From: Rhizorhapis suberifaciens
GTDB lineage: Bacteria; Pseudomonadota; Alphaproteobacteria; Sphingomonadales; Sphingomonadaceae
Direction: 5' to 3'
DNA length: 64,000 nucleotides
NCBI RefSeq assembly: GCF_014200045.1
Contig: NZ_JACHOV010000005.1
Location: forward strand, 186,001 to 250,000
Under the pieces are notes generated by a model. It worked only from the letters and a program-made list of their open reading frames with translations, was not told the origin of the DNA and ran no database searches. Positions 35,801 through 44,642 of this stretch are shown piece by piece; the stretch's first letter is position 1, and each line of letters starts with the position of its first letter. Made by a program: the position numbers and the translations under genes.

Positions 35801-37352
35801 ACGCGCTTTCCTCGCCCGCACGGCATATCAAGGCCGTGGTCATTCCCAGCATCGCGAAGATCAGCGGATGATTGTCGGGCTGGGCAAAGATCGATTTAAC
35901 GATGATCCAATCGGCAATCGCAATCATCAGGGGGATTAACAGAGTCAGTTCGCCGGTCAGATTGCGTCGGAAAATTGTTTGGCCGCCCTTCCATAAAGCG
36001 ACGGCGAACATTCCAAAGAAAATCAGAAACCCTGCCGGGCCATATTCCAGCAGAAGCAGCAGGAAATAGCTATCGATGGTGCCCTGCCCGGCCTGGTTTA
36101 CATAGCCAAGCGTTATTCCCCCCCGCCCAATGCCATAGCCTAGCGGATTAGCGATCAGCAGTTGCACGCCCCGATCCCATTGTTCGATCCGGGCCTGTGT
36201 GCTGTAGCTTGCCGCTCCACCTCCCCAAACCATGCGGGCAAGCCTTTGCACGAGAAAGGTTGAGACAAGGAAACCGGCGAACAGCATCGGGTAAGCAAGC
36301 ACTATCGCCGGGCCCATCAGGCTGCGCCGATTGCTACGCCACAGGATGACGCCGTAGATAAGGAGGTAGAAGAAGCAGGAGAGGAAGAAGCCAACTACTC
36401 CCAAACGCGAGTCGGTAAGAATGATGATCCAAAGGAGCAGCGGCATGAACGTCCCCGCGGCTATTCGCGTGGCCAGTTGCCGCCCGCGGACCGCGATATG
36501 GAGAGCAAAGGGAGTGATGAGGGCCAGAAACTCGGCAAAGCCCAGGCTGGTGGTGTAACTCGCCTGCACGCGGTGAATACCGGTCGCCGCGCGGGCGCTA
36601 CCGCTTAGCACCTTTTCGACCAAGGGGTCCTCGATCTTTAGGAAGCCGGGAATATGACCGGCCCAGGGGACAGCGCTGATGCGCCATTCCTGTATCCCGA
36701 TCAGGCACAATGCGCCTGCCACGAGCAGCAGCAGAGCGATCATCATGTCCGAGCGTCCAGGATAAAGGAAGACATAAGCGCTGAGGAAGAATATCGCTGT
36801 CCAGTTGATCTGGGCGAGCATCAGCGCTTCGATCGACTCTCCCAGCCCCCCTCCGAAAATGAGCGCGGGCAGGAGCGAAACAGACTGCAGCAGGATAAAA
36901 AACAGCAGCAGCTTCGATAAGGGCGCGCTGGCGGAAATGCTCTGCGTTGTTTGCCGCCGGAACTCCGCCGATACCGACACGCAGATGAGCAAGAGCAGGA
37001 TCATGGGCCCGCTGATGATCCTCAACACCGTGATCCAGGGCAGGCCGGGCAAGGCCAAGGCGAGATAATTGGGCCAGAGCGGCAGCGCGACCAGAAAGGC
37101 CAGGAGCAGCCAGGATAACGACCTTGTCGGCGCAGAGCGCATGTCCGGAAGCGCCCAGATGACGAGTCCGGCAAGCACCGCTACCGGAAGAAGCAGCGGC
37201 ATCACTGCATTGGGGGCGAGCAGCGCAAAATAATAGCCGAGGAAAAGCCCCCCCAAAATCAGGGTGAGAACGAGGACGACCGGTCGCCCCCTCTCACGAT
37301 GATATGGCAAGAGAGGGCGAGCGTTATAGCTATGTTGTGACTGCTGCCCCAA
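35730..37352 (-). CDS. O-antigen ligase/polymerase-like membrane protein
   Basis: A 540-residue protein with about 12 hydrophobic segments and a large periplasmic loop in the second half. The Wzy_C/O-antigen ligase pattern is visible: DSRLGVVGFFLSCFFYLLIY, then ARIEQWDRGVQLLIANPLGYG and DSYFLLLLLEYGPAGFLIFF. Such enzymes polymerise or ligate surface glycan units at the periplasmic face. The start appears to be a TTG at 37352 after GGGG. It faces the glycosyltransferase operon tail-to-tail and overlaps it by 71 bases. A ligase and a Wzy polymerase cannot be told apart here. Confidence 0.82.
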   Translation of the reverse strand: MGQQSQHSYNARPLLPYHRERGRPVVLVLTLILGGLFLGYYFALLAPNAVMPLLLPVAVLAGLVIWALPDMRSAPTRSLSWLLLAFLVALPLWPNYLALALPGLPWITVLRIISGPMILLLLICVSVSAEFRRQTTQSISASAPLSKLLLFFILLQSVSLLPALIFGGGLGESIEALMLAQINWTAIFFLSAYVFLYPGRSDMMIALLLLVAGALCLIGIQEWRISAVPWAGHIPGFLKIEDPLVEKVLSGSARAATGIHRVQASYTTSLGFAEFLALITPFALHIAVRGRQLATRIAAGTFMPLLLWIIILTDSRLGVVGFFLSCFFYLLIYGVILWRSNRRSLMGPAIVLAYPMLFAGFLVSTFLVQRLARMVWGGGAASYSTQARIEQWDRGVQLLIANPLGYGIGRGGITLGYVNQAGQGTIDSYFLLLLLEYGPAGFLIFFGMFAVALWKGGQTIFRRNLTGELTLLIPLMIAIADWIIVKSIFAQPDNHPLIFAMLGMTTALICRAGEESAFNQSSPARPAGQAARPSIPKGHS

Positions 37353-37471
37353 TTTCGGCCCCCATCATGAACGATGAGGGTTGAGCCCAGTCCCAAAAGC
37401 TGGAGCCTGTCACCCGGCAATTTGTCCAAAGCCGGGTGAAGTTCAGGCAATCCGATCCGAAATGGAGAGCG

Positions 37472-38680
37472 TCACTCCGCCCTTGCTGAGGGGGTATTGA
37501 CCCCCATGCTCTGCAAGTAGCGCCGCACATTGCGCGCCGCCTGGCGAATGCGCTGCTCATTTTCGACCATCGCAATCCGGACGAAACCTTCGCCGTCCTC
37601 GCCATAGCCTACGCCGGGAGCAACAGCGACGCCCGCATGCGTGAGAAGCTGTTTCGAGAACTCCAGGCTGCCCAGATGCGCGAGCGCCGGAGGAAGCGGA
37701 GCCCAGCAGAACATCGACGCACGGGAGGGCGGAATTTCCCATCCTGCGCGACCGAAGCTTTCGACCAGCACGTCGCGACGCTTCTTGTAGAGCTGCCGGT
37801 TCTTTTCAACGATGTCCTGGGGACCATTGATGGCCGCCACCGCCGCTGCCTGAATGGGGGTGAACGCGCCATAATCAAGATAGCTTTTCACGCGTGTAAG
37901 CGCCGCGATCAGCGTCTTGTTACCAACGGCAAAGCCCATGCGCCAACCGGCCATGCTGAATGTTTTCGACATGGAGGTGAATTCCACGGCCACATCCTTG
38001 GCTCCCGGCACCTGCAGGATCGAGGGGGTCGGGCAGTCGTCGTAATAAAGCTCGCTATAAGCGAGGTCGGATAGCACCCAGACCTGGTTCTCCTTCGCCC
38101 ATGCGACCAGCCTTTCGTAAAAGGCGAGGTCCACGACTTCAGCGGTCGGATTGGATGGATAGCCAACGACCAGGATTGACGGCCGCGGCACGGTGAACGC
38201 CATTGCCCGATCCAACGAGCGCCAGTAATTTTCATCCGGCGTTGTAGGGACCGACCGAATGGTCGCGCCCGCAATAATGAAGCCGAAAGTATGGATCGGA
38301 TAGCTGGGATTGGGCGCCAACACGACATCGCCAGGCGCGGTGATGGCCTGCGCCAGATTGGCAAGCCCCTCTTTCGACCCAAGCGTCACCACAATCTCCG
38401 TCTCAGGGTCCAGTTCGACACCGAAGCGGCGGGCATAATAGCCAGCCTGAGCGCGGCGCAGGCCTGGAATACCTTTCGAGGCGGAATAGCCATGGGCGTC
38501 GGGTTTCCGGGCGACTTCGCACAGTTTGTCGATCACATGATCAGGCGGAGGCAGGTCCGGATTGCCCATGCCGAGATCGATAATGTCCTCACCCGCCGCT
38601 CGCGCCGCCGCCCGCATCGCATTGACTTCGGCGATGACATAAGGGGGCAGACGTTTGATGCGGTAGAATTCTTCGGACAT
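37472..38680 (-). CDS. alaC: Alanine-type aminotransferase (AlaC-like, class I/II PLP enzyme)
   Basis: A 402-residue pyridoxal-phosphate aminotransferase close to AlaC (glutamate-pyruvate transaminase). Motifs are IIDLGMGNPDLPPPDHVIDK, YSASKGIPGLRRAQAGYYAR, LAPNPSYPIHTFGFIIAGA, VVGYPSNPTAEV, and TSMSKTFSMAGWRMGFAVG containing the PLP-binding Lys. LL-diaminopimelate aminotransferases are close relatives and cannot be fully excluded. It is divergent from phaC with 139 bases between starts. Confidence 0.88.
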   Translation of the reverse strand: MSEEFYRIKRLPPYVIAEVNAMRAAARAAGEDIIDLGMGNPDLPPPDHVIDKLCEVARKPDAHGYSASKGIPGLRRAQAGYYARRFGVELDPETEIVVTLGSKEGLANLAQAITAPGDVVLAPNPSYPIHTFGFIIAGATIRSVPTTPDENYWRSLDRAMAFTVPRPSILVVGYPSNPTAEVVDLAFYERLVAWAKENQVWVLSDLAYSELYYDDCPTPSILQVPGAKDVAVEFTSMSKTFSMAGWRMGFAVGNKTLIAALTRVKSYLDYGAFTPIQAAAVAAINGPQDIVEKNRQLYKKRRDVLVESFGRAGWEIPPSRASMFCWAPLPPALAHLGSLEFSKQLLTHAGVAVAPGVGYGEDGEGFVRIAMVENEQRIRQAARNVRRYLQSMGVNTPSARAE

Positions 38681-38720
38681 TATCGGAACATTCCTTTGCT
38701 TTCTCGTTCAGATCTTTTAT

Positions 38721-38729
38721 TGCAGCGCA
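38721..38729. promoter_or_regulatory. TGC-N3-GCA operator candidate upstream of phaC
   Basis: TGCAGCGCA within an AT-rich stretch, about 20 bases ahead of a candidate phaC promoter. The TGC-N3-GCA form matches the core reported for the PHA-responsive repressor PhaR in other alphaproteobacteria. The same form occurs twice before the phasin gene. Binding here is inferred. Confidence 0.45.
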
Positions 38730-38739
38730 ATATAAAAGC

Positions 38740-38767
38740 TTGTTCGCGCTGCAGCGGCATATATACT
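38740..38767 (+). promoter_or_regulatory. Candidate phaC promoter
   Basis: A -35-like TTGTTC (38740-38745) and a -10-like TATACT (38762-38767) are 16 bases apart, about 53 bases before the phaC ATG. The elements are recognised by eye only. Confidence 0.35.
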
Positions 38768-38819
38768 CCCTTCAAAGGACCATACCAGCGAAGAAGTTGG
38801 CAGGCAAAGGAGAGACCAG

Positions 38820-40598
38820 ATGAGCGACGCCGATGCAAAGCAGCCATCGAATCAAGCCGGCTTGCTGGGGGACGCCGTCCCGACATTGGAACAGATGCAG
38901 CATTGGACCAGAGTGATCGGCCAGGCACAGCAACTTATCCTTGAACATAATGCGAGGCTGATGGCCAAGGCCGACGCCCAGACCGACAAGATAGCGTCCG
39001 GAGTTCGACCACCCATCGATGCTGAAGTCGCAGGCAAGGTACAGGCCGAATTCTGGTCCGACGCAACATCGCTCTGGCAACGCTTCCTGGACAGCGCCGG
39101 GAAAGCGCCTTCGGAAGCGCAGCTTATAAAGGATCGCCGCTTTTCCGCCCAGCAATGGCAGAAGGACCCGATTTTCGACCTGATTCGTCAGAGCTATCTG
39201 CTGACATCGGATTATATGATGCGGCTGGTTGAGACGGTCGAAGAAGTGCAGCCGAAACAGAAGGAACAACTGCGCTTCGTCACACGGAACTTCATCGATG
39301 CGATGAGCCCCAGCAACTTTGCCCTTACCAACCCGCTGGTGTTGGAAAAGACCATCGAAACCAATGGCGAAAACCTGTTGCGGGGCCTGAAGAACCTGCT
39401 CAACGATCTCGATAAGGGGCAATTGAGTCACACCGACGGAACGGCGTTCGAGGTCGGCCGCAACGTTGCTGCGACGCCCGGCAAAGTCATCAAGGAAACT
39501 CCGCTTTACCAGTTGATCCAATATGAGCCGGTCACGAAGGAAGTACTGACGACGCCGATCATCATCTTCCCGCCTTGGATCAACCGTTTCTACATCCTGG
39601 ATCTTAGTCCGGAAAAAAGCTTCATCCGCTGGGCAGTAGCCCAGGGCCTGACGGTCTTTGTCGTGTCATGGAAGTCGGCCGATGCGAGCATGAAAGACGT
39701 CAGTTGGGACGATTATATCGTGAACGGCCAGATCGACGCGATCGACACGGTACGCGAGTTATTGAACGTCGAAAGTGTCCATACGATTGGCTATTGTGTC
39801 GCCGGAACCACGCTAGCGGCCACGCTAGCCCTACTTGCCGCGCGCAAGCAGGCAGCGAAGGTAAAAAGCGCCACATTCTTCACGGCCCAGGTGGACTTTT
39901 CCAAGGCGGGAGATCTTGGTCTTTTCATCGACGATGAACTATTGAAGCTGGTCCAAGCGCTGTCCTCAGAAGGCTATTTGGACGGCCGTTACATGGCCGC
40001 CACGTTCAATCTGTTGCGGGGTCGCGACCTCATCTGGAATTATGTCGTCAACAACTATCTCCTGGGGCAGGACTACCCGCCTTTCGATCTGCTCTATTGG
40101 AACGGCGACACGACGAATTTGCCCGCAAAATGGCATCTGGCTTATCTGGCCGACCTCTATCGCGATAACAAGCTGGTTCAACCCTGCGCCCTTTCAGTGG
40201 ATGGTACGCCAATCGACCTGCGTAAGGTGAAAACGCCAAGCTATGTACAGGCAGGCCGGGAAGACCATATCGCGCCGCCCGAAAGTGTTTGGAAAATAAC
40301 GGAACATTTTTCAGGGCCGCTGCGTTTCGTGCTTGCCGGATCGGGACATATTGCAGGGGTCGTCAATCCCCCGACCTCCGGAAAATATCAATATTGGACC
40401 TGCGAGAAGAAGATTTCTTCGCTCGCCGATTTTGTTGCATGTGCGAAAGAAACACCCGGAAGCTGGTGGCCGGACTGGATTGACTGGGTCGAATCGATGG
40501 GCAATGAAGCAGTGCCCGCAATTGACGCCCGCATCCCCGGAAAAGGCGCACTAGAGGCTATTGAAGAAGCCCCGGGGCGCTACGTGAAATCGCGGTAA
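38820..40598 (+). CDS. phaC: Class I poly(3-hydroxyalkanoate) synthase
   Basis: PhaC polymerises (R)-3-hydroxyacyl-CoA into polyhydroxyalkanoate on the surface of storage granules. At 592 residues it has the class I length. The lipase-like box GYCVAG places the catalytic Cys at 326, with Asp482 (EDHIAP) and His510 (GSGHIAGV) completing the triad. The N-terminal domain and FPPWINRFYILDLSPEKSFI are typical. It is followed by a phasin gene, but phaA, phaB and phaR are not in the window. Confidence 0.97.
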   Translation: MSDADAKQPSNQAGLLGDAVPTLEQMQHWTRVIGQAQQLILEHNARLMAKADAQTDKIASGVRPPIDAEVAGKVQAEFWSDATSLWQRFLDSAGKAPSEAQLIKDRRFSAQQWQKDPIFDLIRQSYLLTSDYMMRLVETVEEVQPKQKEQLRFVTRNFIDAMSPSNFALTNPLVLEKTIETNGENLLRGLKNLLNDLDKGQLSHTDGTAFEVGRNVAATPGKVIKETPLYQLIQYEPVTKEVLTTPIIIFPPWINRFYILDLSPEKSFIRWAVAQGLTVFVVSWKSADASMKDVSWDDYIVNGQIDAIDTVRELLNVESVHTIGYCVAGTTLAATLALLAARKQAAKVKSATFFTAQVDFSKAGDLGLFIDDELLKLVQALSSEGYLDGRYMAATFNLLRGRDLIWNYVVNNYLLGQDYPPFDLLYWNGDTTNLPAKWHLAYLADLYRDNKLVQPCALSVDGTPIDLRKVKTPSYVQAGREDHIAPPESVWKITEHFSGPLRFVLAGSGHIAGVVNPPTSGKYQYWTCEKKISSLADFVACAKETPGSWWPDWIDWVESMGNEAVPAIDARIPGKGALEAIEEAPGRYVKSR

Positions 40599-40631
40599 GT
40601 CCGGCAAATCCGGCACCAAATCTATGCCTGT

Positions 40632-40640
40632 TGCGTTGCA
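40632..40640. promoter_or_regulatory. TGC-N3-GCA operator candidate upstream of the phasin gene (distal)
   Basis: TGCGTTGCA, 34 bases after the phaC stop and 12 bases before the candidate -35 of the phasin promoter. It has the same TGC-N3-GCA form as the site before phaC. Confidence 0.45.
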
Positions 40641-40651
40641 CAAAATAAGAC

Positions 40652-40680
40652 TTGCAATTGCCGAGCGAATCCCTTATTGT
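40652..40680 (+). promoter_or_regulatory. Candidate phasin promoter
   Basis: TTGCAA (40652-40657) and TATTGT (40675-40680) are separated by 17 bases, an ideal sigma-70-type spacing. It lies in the 113-base gap after phaC, so the phasin gene can be expressed separately from phaC. Confidence 0.5.
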
Positions 40681-40688
40681 GCACTGCA
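40680..40688. promoter_or_regulatory. TGC-N3-GCA operator candidate at the phasin transcription start
   Basis: TGCACTGCA begins on the last base of the candidate -10 box. A repressor bound here would block transcription start, which fits PhaR-type control. Confidence 0.5.
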
Positions 40689-40711
40689 GCAAGAATGAAA
40701 GGGAAGCTTCG

Positions 40712-41554
40712 ATGGCCGAAACACCGCCAAAGTCCCCACCGAAGAAGACCACTCTGGAAAAGAAAGCCGTGGAGAGGCCCAGGGCTGCACCACAGGAAAC
40801 AAAGGCAGCTATCCCACAGCCGGCTCCGAAGGCCGCGAGCAGCAAGCCCGACCTTCCCGCGCCAACCGCGCCAAAGGAAGTGGTTGCGCCGCCGCCGGCG
40901 CCTGAGCCGCTCAAAGAGATCACCGCAGCCGAGCCGGTCATTGAAGCCGTCAAAGCCGCACCAAAGGCGGTCGAGGCCGCAGCGGAAGGGGTTAAGGCAA
41001 CCCCGGAAGCTGCCGTCGAACCCCAGAAGAAAGAGCCGGAGGCAATAGTCGACTTCATTCCGGCAGCAGCAGCAGAAGAAGGAACAACTATAATGACCGA
41101 AGCTATTGAGACCACCAAGAAAGTTGCCGCCGATGCCAAGGAAAAATTCCAGGCCATTTTCGGTGATTTCAACGAAAAGACCAAGGCCACTGTCGAGAAG
41201 AGCGGCAAGATCGTTGAAGAAGTGAACGAAATCACCAAGGGCAATGTCGAAGCGCTGGTCGAATCGAGCAAGATTGCGGTCAAGGGCGCCGAGGCTTTCG
41301 GTCAGGAAGCTGCTGAGTACGGCCGCAAGAGCTTCGAGAAGGCAACGGCCACGATCAAGAACTTTGCATCGGTAAAGTCGCCGACCGAATTCTTCCAATT
41401 GCAGAGCGAATTCTTTTCGAGCGCATTCGACAGCTTCGCATCCGAAGCATCGAAGAACAGCGAAGCGGTACTGAAGCTTGCTGGCGATGTGGTTCAGCCG
41501 ATTTCCACTCGCGTCGCGGTGATAACGGAGAAGGTGAAGAACCTTTCCGCCTGA
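40712..41554 (+). CDS. Phasin family protein
   Basis: A 280-residue protein with a Lys/Ala/Pro-rich N-terminal half (about 1-125) of low complexity and a C-terminal phasin_2 domain (about 140-270), marked by helical repeats such as [20 protein letters not shown] and [20 protein letters not shown]. Phasins coat PHA granules and control their size. The long Ala/Pro/Lys extension is unlike small phasins and may bind DNA or another partner. AAAGGGA precedes the ATG at 40712, so a start 20 codons earlier is rejected. A good terminator follows. Confidence 0.9.
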   Translation: MAETPPKSPPKKTTLEKKAVERPRAAPQETKAAIPQPAPKAASSKPDLPAPTAPKEVVAPPPAPEPLKEITAAEPVIEAVKAAPKAVEAAAEGVKATPEAAVEPQKKEPEAIVDFIPAAAAEEGTTIMTEAIETTKKVAADAKEKFQAIFGDFNEKTKATVEKSGKIVEEVNEITKGNVEALVESSKIAVKGAEAFGQEAAEYGRKSFEKATATIKNFASVKSPTEFFQLQSEFFSSAFDSFASEASKNSEAVLKLAGDVVQPISTRVAVITEKVKNLSA

Positions 41555-41575
41555 CATCCGTCAAGCTGAAACAGG

Positions 41576-41607
41576 AACGGCCGCGCCAAATAGCGCGGCC
41601 GTTTTTT
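41576..41607 (+). terminator. Rho-independent terminator after the phasin gene
   Basis: A perfect 11-bp stem (AACGGCCGCGC / GCGCGGCCGTT) with a six-base loop, running into six T residues. It lies 22 bases after the phasin stop. Confidence 0.9.
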
Positions 41608-41682
41608 GTCGGCAGAATTTGCATGCCAAACGCCAGAGCCCCCTTGCTCTCCGGCGCATCCATGCCATATCTTGCGGGACGC

Positions 41683-42045
41683 ATGCATCAAATTAGCGAC
41701 ATATCTTTTGGCCCCGTCAGGATGGCGAATCGGAAGGGCGACGACGACGGCAGCAATCTGGGGGTAGCGACCCGGACGCGCACGCGTACCAAAAAGCCTG
41801 CGCCCTATAAGGTCCTGATGCTGAACGACGATTATACGCCGATGGAATTCGTTGTTTTGGTTCTTCAGCGCTTTTTCAAGATGGATATGGAGGAGGCGAC
41901 GCGCGTCATGCTCCACGTTCATCAGCGCGGCGTCGGCATCTGCGGGATCTTCAGCTATGAAGTCGCCGAGACCAAGGTCAATCAAGTGATGGATTTCGCC
42001 AGGGAGAATCAGCATCCCCTCCAATGCACGCTGGAGAAAGCGTAG
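41683..42045 (+). CDS. clpS: ATP-dependent Clp protease adaptor ClpS
   Basis: ClpS delivers N-degron proteins to the ClpAP protease. The conserved core (about residues 40-115) includes [40 protein letters not shown] and [19 protein letters not shown], with the substrate-pocket residues N-D-D and M in place. The N-terminus is uncertain: ATGs at 41662, 41683 and 41722 are all in frame, and the longest frame begins at 41623. I use 41683 (120 residues). clpA is not in the window. Confidence 0.93.
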   Translation: MHQISDISFGPVRMANRKGDDDGSNLGVATRTRTRTKKPAPYKVLMLNDDYTPMEFVVLVLQRFFKMDMEEATRVMLHVHQRGVGICGIFSYEVAETKVNQVMDFARENQHPLQCTLEKA

Positions 42046-42084
42046 AGCCTTAACCCGAAGTCGCCACGCTTCCTGAGGCAGCGA

Positions 42085-42705
42085 TCAAAGCTCAGATAAA
42101 ACCCCGAGCGCGATCAATTCTCTTCGTAATGTGGGTGCGTCGCGAAAAACATGGCCGCGCATTCCCACGGCTTCGGCACCCTCCACATTGTCCGCCCGAT
42201 CATCAACGAACAATGCGCATGGGGCGGCAATTCCGAAACGGTCGAGCGCCAGGCGGTAAATAGCAGGGTCCGGCTTTATCAATCCGACTTGGCCGGATAC
42301 CAGCACGTCCCTGAAATAGTGGAACATGTCAGCCTCCTTCTCATGAAATGAAGGCCAAAATTCGTGGCTGAAGTTCGTTATGGCGAACAGCGGTACATCC
42401 GCGCCGGACAAATCGACCATCAACTGTTCCATGCCGCCAATCCGGTTGCCGATGCTGTCGTTGAACCGAGGCCCCCAGGCGCGAATCAGTTCAGCATGCT
42501 CGGGATAGCGCGCGGCCAACTCTGCGCTGGTTTCAGCGAAAGGCCGTCCCGCATCATGTTGCAAATGCCACTCAATCGTAACGACGTCGCGCAGAAATGC
42601 TTCGAGCGCCTGTTCGTCATCGATCAGGCGCTCGTAAAGGAACCGGGGGTCCCAATCGTAAAGAACATTGCCGACGTCGAAGATGACGGCGGAAATGTCC
42701 GGCAC
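42085..42705 (-). CDS. HAD family hydrolase (YihX-like)
   Basis: A 206-residue haloacid-dehalogenase superfamily phosphatase. Motif I is VIFDVGNVLYDWD (nucleophile Asp10); the Gly-Asn form in place of Asp-Gly-Thr is typical of the YihX-like subgroup. Motif II ITNFSHEFW, motif III Lys in GLIKPDPAIY and motif IV FVDDRADNVEGAEAVGM are all present. The substrate is likely a small sugar phosphate but is unproven. It starts five bases after rpmJ and shares its transcript. Confidence 0.9.
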   Translation of the reverse strand: MPDISAVIFDVGNVLYDWDPRFLYERLIDDEQALEAFLRDVVTIEWHLQHDAGRPFAETSAELAARYPEHAELIRAWGPRFNDSIGNRIGGMEQLMVDLSGADVPLFAITNFSHEFWPSFHEKEADMFHYFRDVLVSGQVGLIKPDPAIYRLALDRFGIAAPCALFVDDRADNVEGAEAVGMRGHVFRDAPTLRRELIALGVLSEL

Positions 42706-42710
42706 GCGGC

Positions 42711-42836
42711 TTAGCCCTGGCGGGCCTTGAACCGGCGATTGGTCTTGTTGATTACATAGGTGCGGCCGCGACGACGGATCACGCGGTTGTCGCGATGACG
42801 GTCCTTGAGCGACTTCAAACTATTGCGGATCTTCAT
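42711..42836 (-). CDS. rpmJ: 50S ribosomal protein L36 (cysteine-free type)
   Basis: A 41-residue basic protein, [20 protein letters not shown] followed by [20 protein letters not shown] and a final Gly. This is the L36 form with no Cys or His zinc site, the usual type in alphaproteobacteria. It is too small for standard ORF thresholds but is unmistakable. It is followed within five bases by the HAD hydrolase gene. Confidence 0.96.
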   Translation of the reverse strand: MKIRNSLKSLKDRHRDNRVIRRRGRTYVINKTNRRFKARQG

Positions 42837-42908
42837 GTCGAAACGCTTCCGATTAATATGTTGTGCGAGAAATTGAAGGCCGCCACCTATGGGGGAAGCG
42901 GCAGAAAG

Positions 42909-43916
42909 TCAAGCGTCTGCCCGTATTTCACTCAACTTCCGTTCCCAAGCCAGAGCATGGGCGACGATCAGATCGAGATCAGCGAATTCGGGACGCCATG
43001 GGAACCGCTCCATGATGGCGCGATTGTCCGAAATGAGCGAATCGGGATCGCCGGGACGACGGCCTTCGAAGCGGCGCTCAATCCTTTTACCACTGACGCG
43101 ATCTACGGCATCGAGCACTTCCAGCACTGAAAAGCCCCGTCCATATCCACAGTTGAGAATATGGTTGGCGGCGGGGTCGGCCATCAACGCCTCCAGCGCC
43201 AGAACATGCGCGCGCGCCAGATCCGAAACATGAATATAGTCGCGCACGCCAGTGCCATCAGGCGTGCCATAGTCAGTGCCAAAGACGCTGACATGACCGC
43301 GCTTTCCCAAAGCCGCCTCCACCGCGACCTTGATGAGATGCGTAGCGCCTGCCGTCGACTGACCAGTACGGCATTGCGGATCGGCCCCCGCAACGTTGAA
43401 ATAGCGCAGCGCGCAATAGTTCAGGTTATGCGCTTTCGACACATCGTCCAGCATGATCTCTGTCATCAGCTTCGACATGCCATAGGGGTTGATTGGGCGT
43501 TTGGGCGCATTCTCCCCCACCGGACTTTCCTCCGGCACTCCATAGGTTGCGGCCGTGGACGAAAAGATAAAATGCCCGATGCCCGCGCGCACCGCACTTT
43601 CAATGAGCGAACGGCTTTTGGCACTGTTATTGTCATAATATTTGAGCGGGTTCTCGACCGATTCCGGGACGATGATCGAGCCCGCAAAGTGCATGATCGC
43701 CTTGACGCCCTGCTCGGCGATGATCTCCTGAACAAGGTGATGATCCGCGATGTCCCCTTCATAAAAATCGACGTTTTCCGGTACGGCGCGGCGGAAACCA
43801 GTGGTGAGATTGTCGATCACCGCTACCCGATAGCCGGCGTCCCTAAGCGCGAGGACGGCATGGCTGCCGATATAACCGGCGCCCCCGGTAACCAGGACTG
43901 CGGGCTTTTCGCTCAT
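42909..43916 (-). CDS. galE: UDP-glucose 4-epimerase
   Basis: GalE interconverts UDP-glucose and UDP-galactose, supplying galactose for surface glycans. The 335-residue extended SDR has TGGAGYIGSHAVLALRDAGY at the N-terminus (NAD-binding GxxGxxG), the catalytic SSTAATYG and YGMSK (YxxxK), and YFNVAGADPQCRTGQ. Length and motifs match GalE throughout. It ends 73 bases upstream of rpmJ on the same strand. The polysaccharide region at 30.7-37.4 kb is a likely consumer. Confidence 0.95.
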   Translation of the reverse strand: MSEKPAVLVTGGAGYIGSHAVLALRDAGYRVAVIDNLTTGFRRAVPENVDFYEGDIADHHLVQEIIAEQGVKAIMHFAGSIIVPESVENPLKYYDNNSAKSRSLIESAVRAGIGHFIFSSTAATYGVPEESPVGENAPKRPINPYGMSKLMTEIMLDDVSKAHNLNYCALRYFNVAGADPQCRTGQSTAGATHLIKVAVEAALGKRGHVSVFGTDYGTPDGTGVRDYIHVSDLARAHVLALEALMADPAANHILNCGYGRGFSVLEVLDAVDRVSGKRIERRFEGRRPGDPDSLISDNRAIMERFPWRPEFADLDLIVAHALAWERKLSEIRADA

Positions 43917-44057
43917 GAGAACTCCCTGAAAAATTTGGCTGTGCCCGGTTTCATATCGGTTGCATCAACGCAATGGAATCCCTCATTCAGGCTGCGTGCA
44001 GCAAGACCATGTGTTATGCGTTTAAGACAAGATGATAAATGTCGGAAAGGAATAGCG

Positions 44058-44642
44058 ATGAACAAGCGGATCGCTGCGCTGCTGGTTCCGATGACGCTGG
44101 CGGGTTGTCAGACTGCCGTCGCGCCAGTGGAGGTCACTCGTTTTCATATGGGCGACCAGACCGGCCGGGGCTCCGTCGCGGTGGAGCCGATGACCCTTTC
44201 TGATGACTCCAGCATTGAGTACCGAACCTATGCGGCCGCCGTCGCACAGGAACTTCAGCGGATCGGCTTTGCCGAACAAACCGGTGCGAACAGCCAATAT
44301 GTCGCAAGCGTGAACTATATGCGCGGCGTGCGCGATACGTTGGGCGGTGGCCGCTCGCCCGTCAGCGTAGGCGTGGGCGGAGCAACCGGAAGCTATGGGA
44401 GCGGCGTAGGGCTGGGTGTGGGCATCAACCTGTCCGGACCGCCCAAGCCCCTCGTGACCACCCAGCTAAATGTGCAGATCAGGCGCCGCTCTGACCGTAG
44501 CGTGATATGGGAGGGCCGCGCGGTCACCGAGGCTAAGGAAGGATCTCCCGCCGCGCAACCCGGCATGGCGGCTTCGAAACTTGCCGAAGCGCTGTTCAAG
44601 GACTTTCCGGGCGTGTCGGGACAGACTATCAAGGTCAAATGA
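44058..44642 (+). CDS. DUF4136 domain lipoprotein
   Basis: A 194-residue lipoprotein with the leader [18 protein letters not shown] (lipidated Cys17). The mature domain, with [34 protein letters not shown] and [19 protein letters not shown], matches DUF4136, a family of unknown function. A Gly/Ser/Val-rich repeat (about 105-130) lies in the middle. AAAGGA precedes the ATG at 44058. A much longer in-frame ORF reaching back to 43161 is antisense to galE and is rejected. Its stop overlaps the next start (ATGA). Confidence 0.87.
   Translation: MNKRIAALLVPMTLAGCQTAVAPVEVTRFHMGDQTGRGSVAVEPMTLSDDSSIEYRTYAAAVAQELQRIGFAEQTGANSQYVASVNYMRGVRDTLGGGRSPVSVGVGGATGSYGSGVGLGVGINLSGPPKPLVTTQLNVQIRRRSDRSVIWEGRAVTEAKEGSPAAQPGMAASKLAEALFKDFPGVSGQTIKVK

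Noticed and set aside
40622-41557. Long minus-strand frames opposite the phasin gene (Cys/Phe/Leu-rich or Ser/Ala-rich)
   Set aside because: They mirror the Lys/Ala-rich repeats of the phasin; no independent support.
43161-44057. In-frame upstream extension of the DUF4136 gene to 493 codons
   Set aside because: It lies antisense to galE and before the lipoprotein signal peptide; the ATG at 44058 has a ribosome site.
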